Below, piece by piece: positions 60,383-64,000 of a stretch of DNA of 64,000 bases (the stretch's first letter is position 1; each line of letters begins with the position of its first letter). The notes under the pieces were generated by a model. The model ran no database searches. It saw only the letters and a program-made list of their open reading frames with translations, and had not been told where the DNA came from. A program made the position numbers and the translations under genes. The stretch comes from Epithemia pelagica (Eukaryota > Bacillariophyta > Bacillariophyceae > Surirellales > Surirellaceae). Location of the stretch: positions 930,001 through 994,000 of the forward strand of contig OX337237.1 of assembly GCA_946965045.2 (NCBI GenBank), written 5' to 3'.

Positions 60383-60810
60383 CTGTAGAATTTATGAGAA
60401 ACGTATTGGCTTCTGTGAGTTTTCAATTTTTGAGACCACATGGTCTGCAAATCAACGTATCTGTCTTGATCATGCACATCCCACCCACCCAATAAAGTCG
60501 AGTGTGAGCTCTCCCAACAGTTGGCGTTGGCAGTCATTTTATATCTTGGTCATTCGAAATGTCTCCATTGAAAGGTTCCAGTAAGAATGAAGTACTCGAA
60601 AGAAGTTGGAGTTCATCATTATATTGGAGCTTTACAATTTCCCACGGGAAACTTGATGAAATTGTGAGCACGGTATTGCGCTACTCGTATTGAAGATGAC
60701 TACAATCTCTAAAATATGACCACCACTCTATATAGATTAGTACGAGTACAACTCCGACCTTTTGACAAGCTTTTAATATAGCCCTGGCTAGTCACTCACT
60801 TGACAGTTTG
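60383..60810. promoter_or_regulatory. Upstream region of peroxidase 2
   Basis: Shares short matches with the region upstream of peroxidase 1 (GGTTCCAGTAAGAATGAA near 60574 and 54411). Otherwise unremarkable. Confidence 0.4.
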
Positions 60811-61721
60811 TAGAGCTCTGACCCGCGCTAAGGATCAGCTGATCCGAGGATCCGCACCGACTGACCACGGCGAATCCGGTGAGCAATTGTTAGCGCCTAC
60901 TACGGACCAGACCACAATCAAAGCTCTTTGAGCATTGAACGTCTAAGCCACAGACAATAACCATTAGCGCCATGGAATGTGACAGTTATTCGGAACAAGA
61001 TGATGGCAGTGAGGACACAGCTGTCATTATGACAAGAATTATCTGTCCTTCGAAGTCTGGATCAAGAAAAATGGATGATGTGGTCAACAGTTGATGTATT
61101 GGATCCGAGATCCAAGAAAATGCCTTGTCTTACAGAAGGTTGAATGGCAAGAGTTTGGAGTGCAGTTTTGAATGAGCTTGTCGCCCTCCAGAAGGAGGGG
61201 AAACAACAATGCCAACAAACTAAGTTAAGCAGGAAAAAATTGTGGCCGTCTAGCATCACCACAACAACACCAGAAACAAGCAGTGACCATGGAGGATACT
61301 GATTGGATGGACAAGTTTGATTACAGGAGTGTTGAATCTCCCAAGACAGTTCATTCCTCAGTTTTGTTGACGACTAAAGTCCGAATTGAGTTACAAGGAT
61401 ATCAAGAAGCTCCCAGCTTTTCCATACAAGACTTCCTGAACCAAAATTGGAATATTGTCTTCCAGAATAAATCATAGCTTTATTTAGTATTAAGGTTTCT
61501 TTATGCATACTTTCCTTTATGGGCATGCAATGGGTCCATTGTCTGTATATCTATGTTGCCTAAGCTATTCTAGGGCTGAGACTACCTACGCTATGTTGCT
61601 TCGTATCGCATGCGCTGATCGTGCTCACCCACATGCTCACCCAATGACTTTCAGGGTGAGCGATCAGCGCTGATCGGGTTCGCGTCGACCAGTCACGGAG
61701 GGTCAGAGCTCTAACAGTTTG
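60803..61721. mobile_element. Non-autonomous hAT-like element A (903 bp)
   Basis: The element is 60811-61713. Its ends are inverted (TAGAGCTCTGACCC and its complement), and it is flanked by an exact 8-bp target duplication ACAGTTTG (60803-60810 and 61714-61721). An 8-bp duplication and ends starting TAGAG fit the hAT superfamily. No transposase; a 64-codon ORF (61283-61477) is the only coding hint. The right part has palindromes around GATCAGCGCTGATC. Confidence 0.85.
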
Positions 61722-61835
61722 ATGTTTGATCTCTCCAACTTTTACGAGTACACTGACAATGACCGGAGAAGCACGATCATTTTAAAGGTTTTAAGTGTGA
61801 CCGGTGGATGACCAGCAGAGAAGAGAGAAGAGAGC

Positions 61836-62213
61836 CAAGAGGTTAGTGTTGGGGTAACGGTCTGATTCTGATGGGCACGAGGAACGCTCCCATCTAGGAA
61901 TGATGGTAGCGATCCCATTACCCAGGCATGCCTTTCAAGGATGGTTGCAATGGGAGCGTTCCCATTAGCACGCAGGGCACGTTATGTTACCCCTAGATTA
62001 CCCCTAGGTAGATAGCCCCATTCCTAGGGCATGCCCTTGCTCATTCTACGGAAAAACCAAGATCTCATGCAAAATGAGTGCACTTCGTGCTTGTATTCGC
62101 TCCTGGGAATGCCCATGGTCATTTTGACAGCAATGGGCACAGGGGTATCGTGCCCAACTTGCCCATGACCGCGGGCATTCCACGTGCCACATTCCCCCAA
62201 CACTACAAGAGGT
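61836..62213. mobile_element. Non-autonomous hAT-like element B (362 bp)
   Basis: The element is 61844-62205. Inverted ends TAGTGTTGGGG and CCCCAACACTA are flanked by an exact 8-bp duplication CAAGAGGT (61836-61843 and 62206-62213). The TAGTG start and 8-bp duplication fit hAT. No coding capacity; the interior is rich in GGGAATGCCC-type inverted segments. MITE-sized. Confidence 0.85.
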
Positions 62214-62222
62214 GCAGCCCAT

Positions 62223-62310
62223 AATGAACTCATTGAGATGCAGGGCTTACTTGTATTTCGAAATCCAGAATCCCCGAGTGAAACGCTGTAACCTCTTGGG
62301 CACAGGGCAA
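62223..62310 (+). repeat. 88-bp direct repeat, copy 1
   Basis: About 90% identical to 62430-62517; both start AATGAACTC and end CACAGGGCAA. It starts just after element B. Confidence 0.85.
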
Positions 62311-62429
62311 AGCGATTTCACGACTACGACCACAAGACGGCAAGACCGGACGTTCAAAAGAGTCGGTCAACAGAGCCAAGAGCTGCAATCACCAAAAAAT
62401 CAGCAATCACCACCTTTCATCCAATGAAC

Positions 62430-62517
62430 AATGAACTCGTTGAGATGCAGGGCTTATTTGTAATCTGAAATCCGGAACCCCCAAGTGAAACGCTGTAACC
62501 TCTTGGGCACAGGGCAA
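62430..62517 (+). repeat. 88-bp direct repeat, copy 2
   Basis: Second copy of the 88-bp sequence at 62223-62310, offset by 207 bases. Confidence 0.85.
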
Positions 62518-63320
62518 TAATCTCGAACATCTCCCTCTCATCTTTCCCCCGTCCTCAAGCATGGTCGTGGTGGTGAGTGGTTGGTCATCGAGCGAGGGCA
62601 GAGCGTCTCGTACACGACATGCTCCTACAAATGCTACATGATCACATCATGACGACCATGCCTTGTTATGATACACGATATCTCCAACATTTTTCAAGAG
62701 CAATACGACCTCTGCGAACAAAGAAAGCCTCGGTCAGCACTCGGTAAGAGATCGAGCTTTCCTTTTTCCCACACTTCGATAGAGTCATGCGAATGTCACT
62801 GGAACATGAAAATAACGACCAAACTTATCCAGCAGATTCCATGACCATTTGCAACTGCGAAACAGATCCGAACGGTTTTTTCTTTGTTTCCCCGGTGTGT
62901 CGCTATGATATACTGGAACGTTACGGTACGCGCAAACGGTTCGTATCTTCCTGACCCATCTGCTTCGGTTGGCTTCTCCTGTTGATTGGAGTGCTAATGC
63001 TTGACACTTGACACTACCGCAACCGTTGTCGCTGTGTTGTCAGTTGTCATTCTTCAAAAACACAACATCAAGACTAGGATTTGCTACTCCTAGTAACTAT
63101 GTGACCCCGCACATGACCTAGCTAAAAATAGTTTCCCTGATTCGGAGATTTGTTTGTTGTCTATATCAAGAACATGCAGCCTTCATAATTCGTCCAGGAA
63201 AACTTACATGCACCAAGGTGAGTGTAGTCCAGTCTTCTTCATTGCAACCTCACCAGCCCGCTTCCATCTTAGCATCTAACCTCCTGTTTTGCTTGTGACA
63301 GGAGACCATCAACAATAACC

Positions 63321-64000
63321 ATGATTTCTCCCATCTGCTCATTCAACGACAAGAACTTGACAAGGATGTCATCCAATCCGTCCTCCAGCACCAAGCTTGC
63401 AGACCCAAAGAAGGATGAAACGTTTGCAGCTAGTTCATCGACAGAAACAAGCATGAGTTTGCATGGCCTCTTGCAATATCGAGGTGGTAGCAATCGTTCT
63501 AAACCGAATGCCAGAACACCAACGCTTCGCAAACGCCTCAGTGCTCTCAAGTCGAGCGATCTAGGGGTGGGATGGGCCAATGTCCTCGTCTCCCTTCTCT
63601 TGTTGTGTATTGTTACGAACCTTGAGTTCACGGTGGTTTACAAGTGGTCCTCAGGAGAACAACAAAATGTCCCTTCACTAGTAGGAATCCCGTCATGGAC
63701 TGAACATTTCTTGGGTCAGGCACAAGATGTCTTTTTCGATCCGTTTCATGTCTTACATCAACCCACCACGAATGATGCCGACCAAGATGCAGTGTTGAGA
63801 AAAAGTCTGCTTTCATACCGTGAACGTGCCGCACTACTCAAGTTTGAACCAGATCTTGGTGTGGACCCCTCTTCGGAACATTTCACCAAGCGAACCAAAA
63901 GTATTGCTTTCATGATCAAGCTGGATGGCCAGTGGTTCCAGTTGAACCAAAACTTTTTTAATCAAAACGCTGACTATAATGACTTTTCAGGAGGCTACAA
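63321..64000 (+). CDS. Membrane-anchored 2OG-Fe(II) dioxygenase, copy 2, partial
   Basis: Starts MISPICSFNDKN 19 bases after the leader-intron acceptor and is open to the right edge (226 codons). It aligns with residues 1-about 222 of the dioxygenase at 55774, with the same transmembrane segment (NVLVSLLLLCIVTNLEF) and the same FTKRTKSIAFMIKLDGQWF block. N-terminal residues differ more than the later part. The catalytic His-Asp site lies beyond the window. Confidence 0.8.
   Translation, partial: MISPICSFNDKNLTRMSSNPSSSTKLADPKKDETFAASSSTETSMSLHGLLQYRGGSNRSKPNARTPTLRKRLSALKSSDLGVGWANVLVSLLLLCIVTNLEFTVVYKWSSGEQQNVPSLVGIPSWTEHFLGQAQDVFFDPFHVLHQPTTNDADQDAVLRKSLLSYRERAALLKFEPDLGVDPSSEHFTKRTKSIAFMIKLDGQWFQLNQNFFNQNADYNDFSGGY

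Larger units (their letters stand above)
62206..63320. promoter_or_regulatory. Upstream region of dioxygenase 2, with 88-bp direct repeat
   Basis: Holds two direct copies of an 88-bp sequence (62223-62310 and 62430-62517). From about 62540 it is homologous to the upstream region of dioxygenase 1, including the leader intron (63218-63301, GTGAGT...ACAG). Confidence 0.55.

Overview
The window looks like nuclear DNA of a diatom, probably a pennate. This is inferred from small spliceosomal introns (75-124 nt), typical eukaryotic housekeeping genes, a Ty1/copia retrotransposon of the diatom CoDi type, and families that are commonly expanded in diatoms (helicase-associated-domain proteins, secreted heme peroxidases, Uma2-like proteins). 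I cannot name the species. No rRNA or tRNA gene was recognised.

Layout. 1-4.1 kb: a large DDE-type transposase-like gene and a basic partner ORF that runs off the left edge. 4.3-13.8 kb: a compact housekeeping block with a Seh1 nucleoporin, a MaoC-type peroxisomal hydratase, a three-exon membrane protein, a Kelch protein, RNA polymerase III subunit RPC6 and an ankyrin-like protein. 14-27 kb: two BCS1-like AAA ATPases flank two genes that I read as Rai1/DXO-type decapping-nuclease homologues. One of these is split by a very young Copia element (LTRs differ at one base, 5-bp target duplication); the other carries a frameshift. The Copia element has lost its reverse transcriptase. 28.9-31.5 kb: two dense arrays of a GTGGA-type decamer in both orientations bracket about 2 kb with one small gene; this looks like a transposon with large subterminal repeats. 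32.4-39 kb: TFIIH subunit TFB2 and a calcium-dependent protein kinase with a long C-terminal tail, each with one intron.

40-46 kb: a helicase-associated-domain protein, a serine racemase/threonine dehydratase and a Uma2-like protein, followed by a degraded second copy of the first two, and then a GST-HIT fusion gene whose TATA region is part of the duplicated segment. 47-51 kb: a TPR-like protein and a broken gene that joined an NYN/PIN-like nuclease to a calcineurin-like phosphoesterase. 52.4-64 kb: a tandem segmental duplication of a secreted heme peroxidase plus a membrane-anchored 2OG-Fe(II) dioxygenase. The second unit carries two non-autonomous hAT-like elements, each with a perfect 8-bp target duplication.

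Genes are closely packed and arranged head-to-head or tail-to-tail. Four of the five introns resolved inside coding regions start with GTACG. All functional calls rest on motifs read by eye; no database search was possible.
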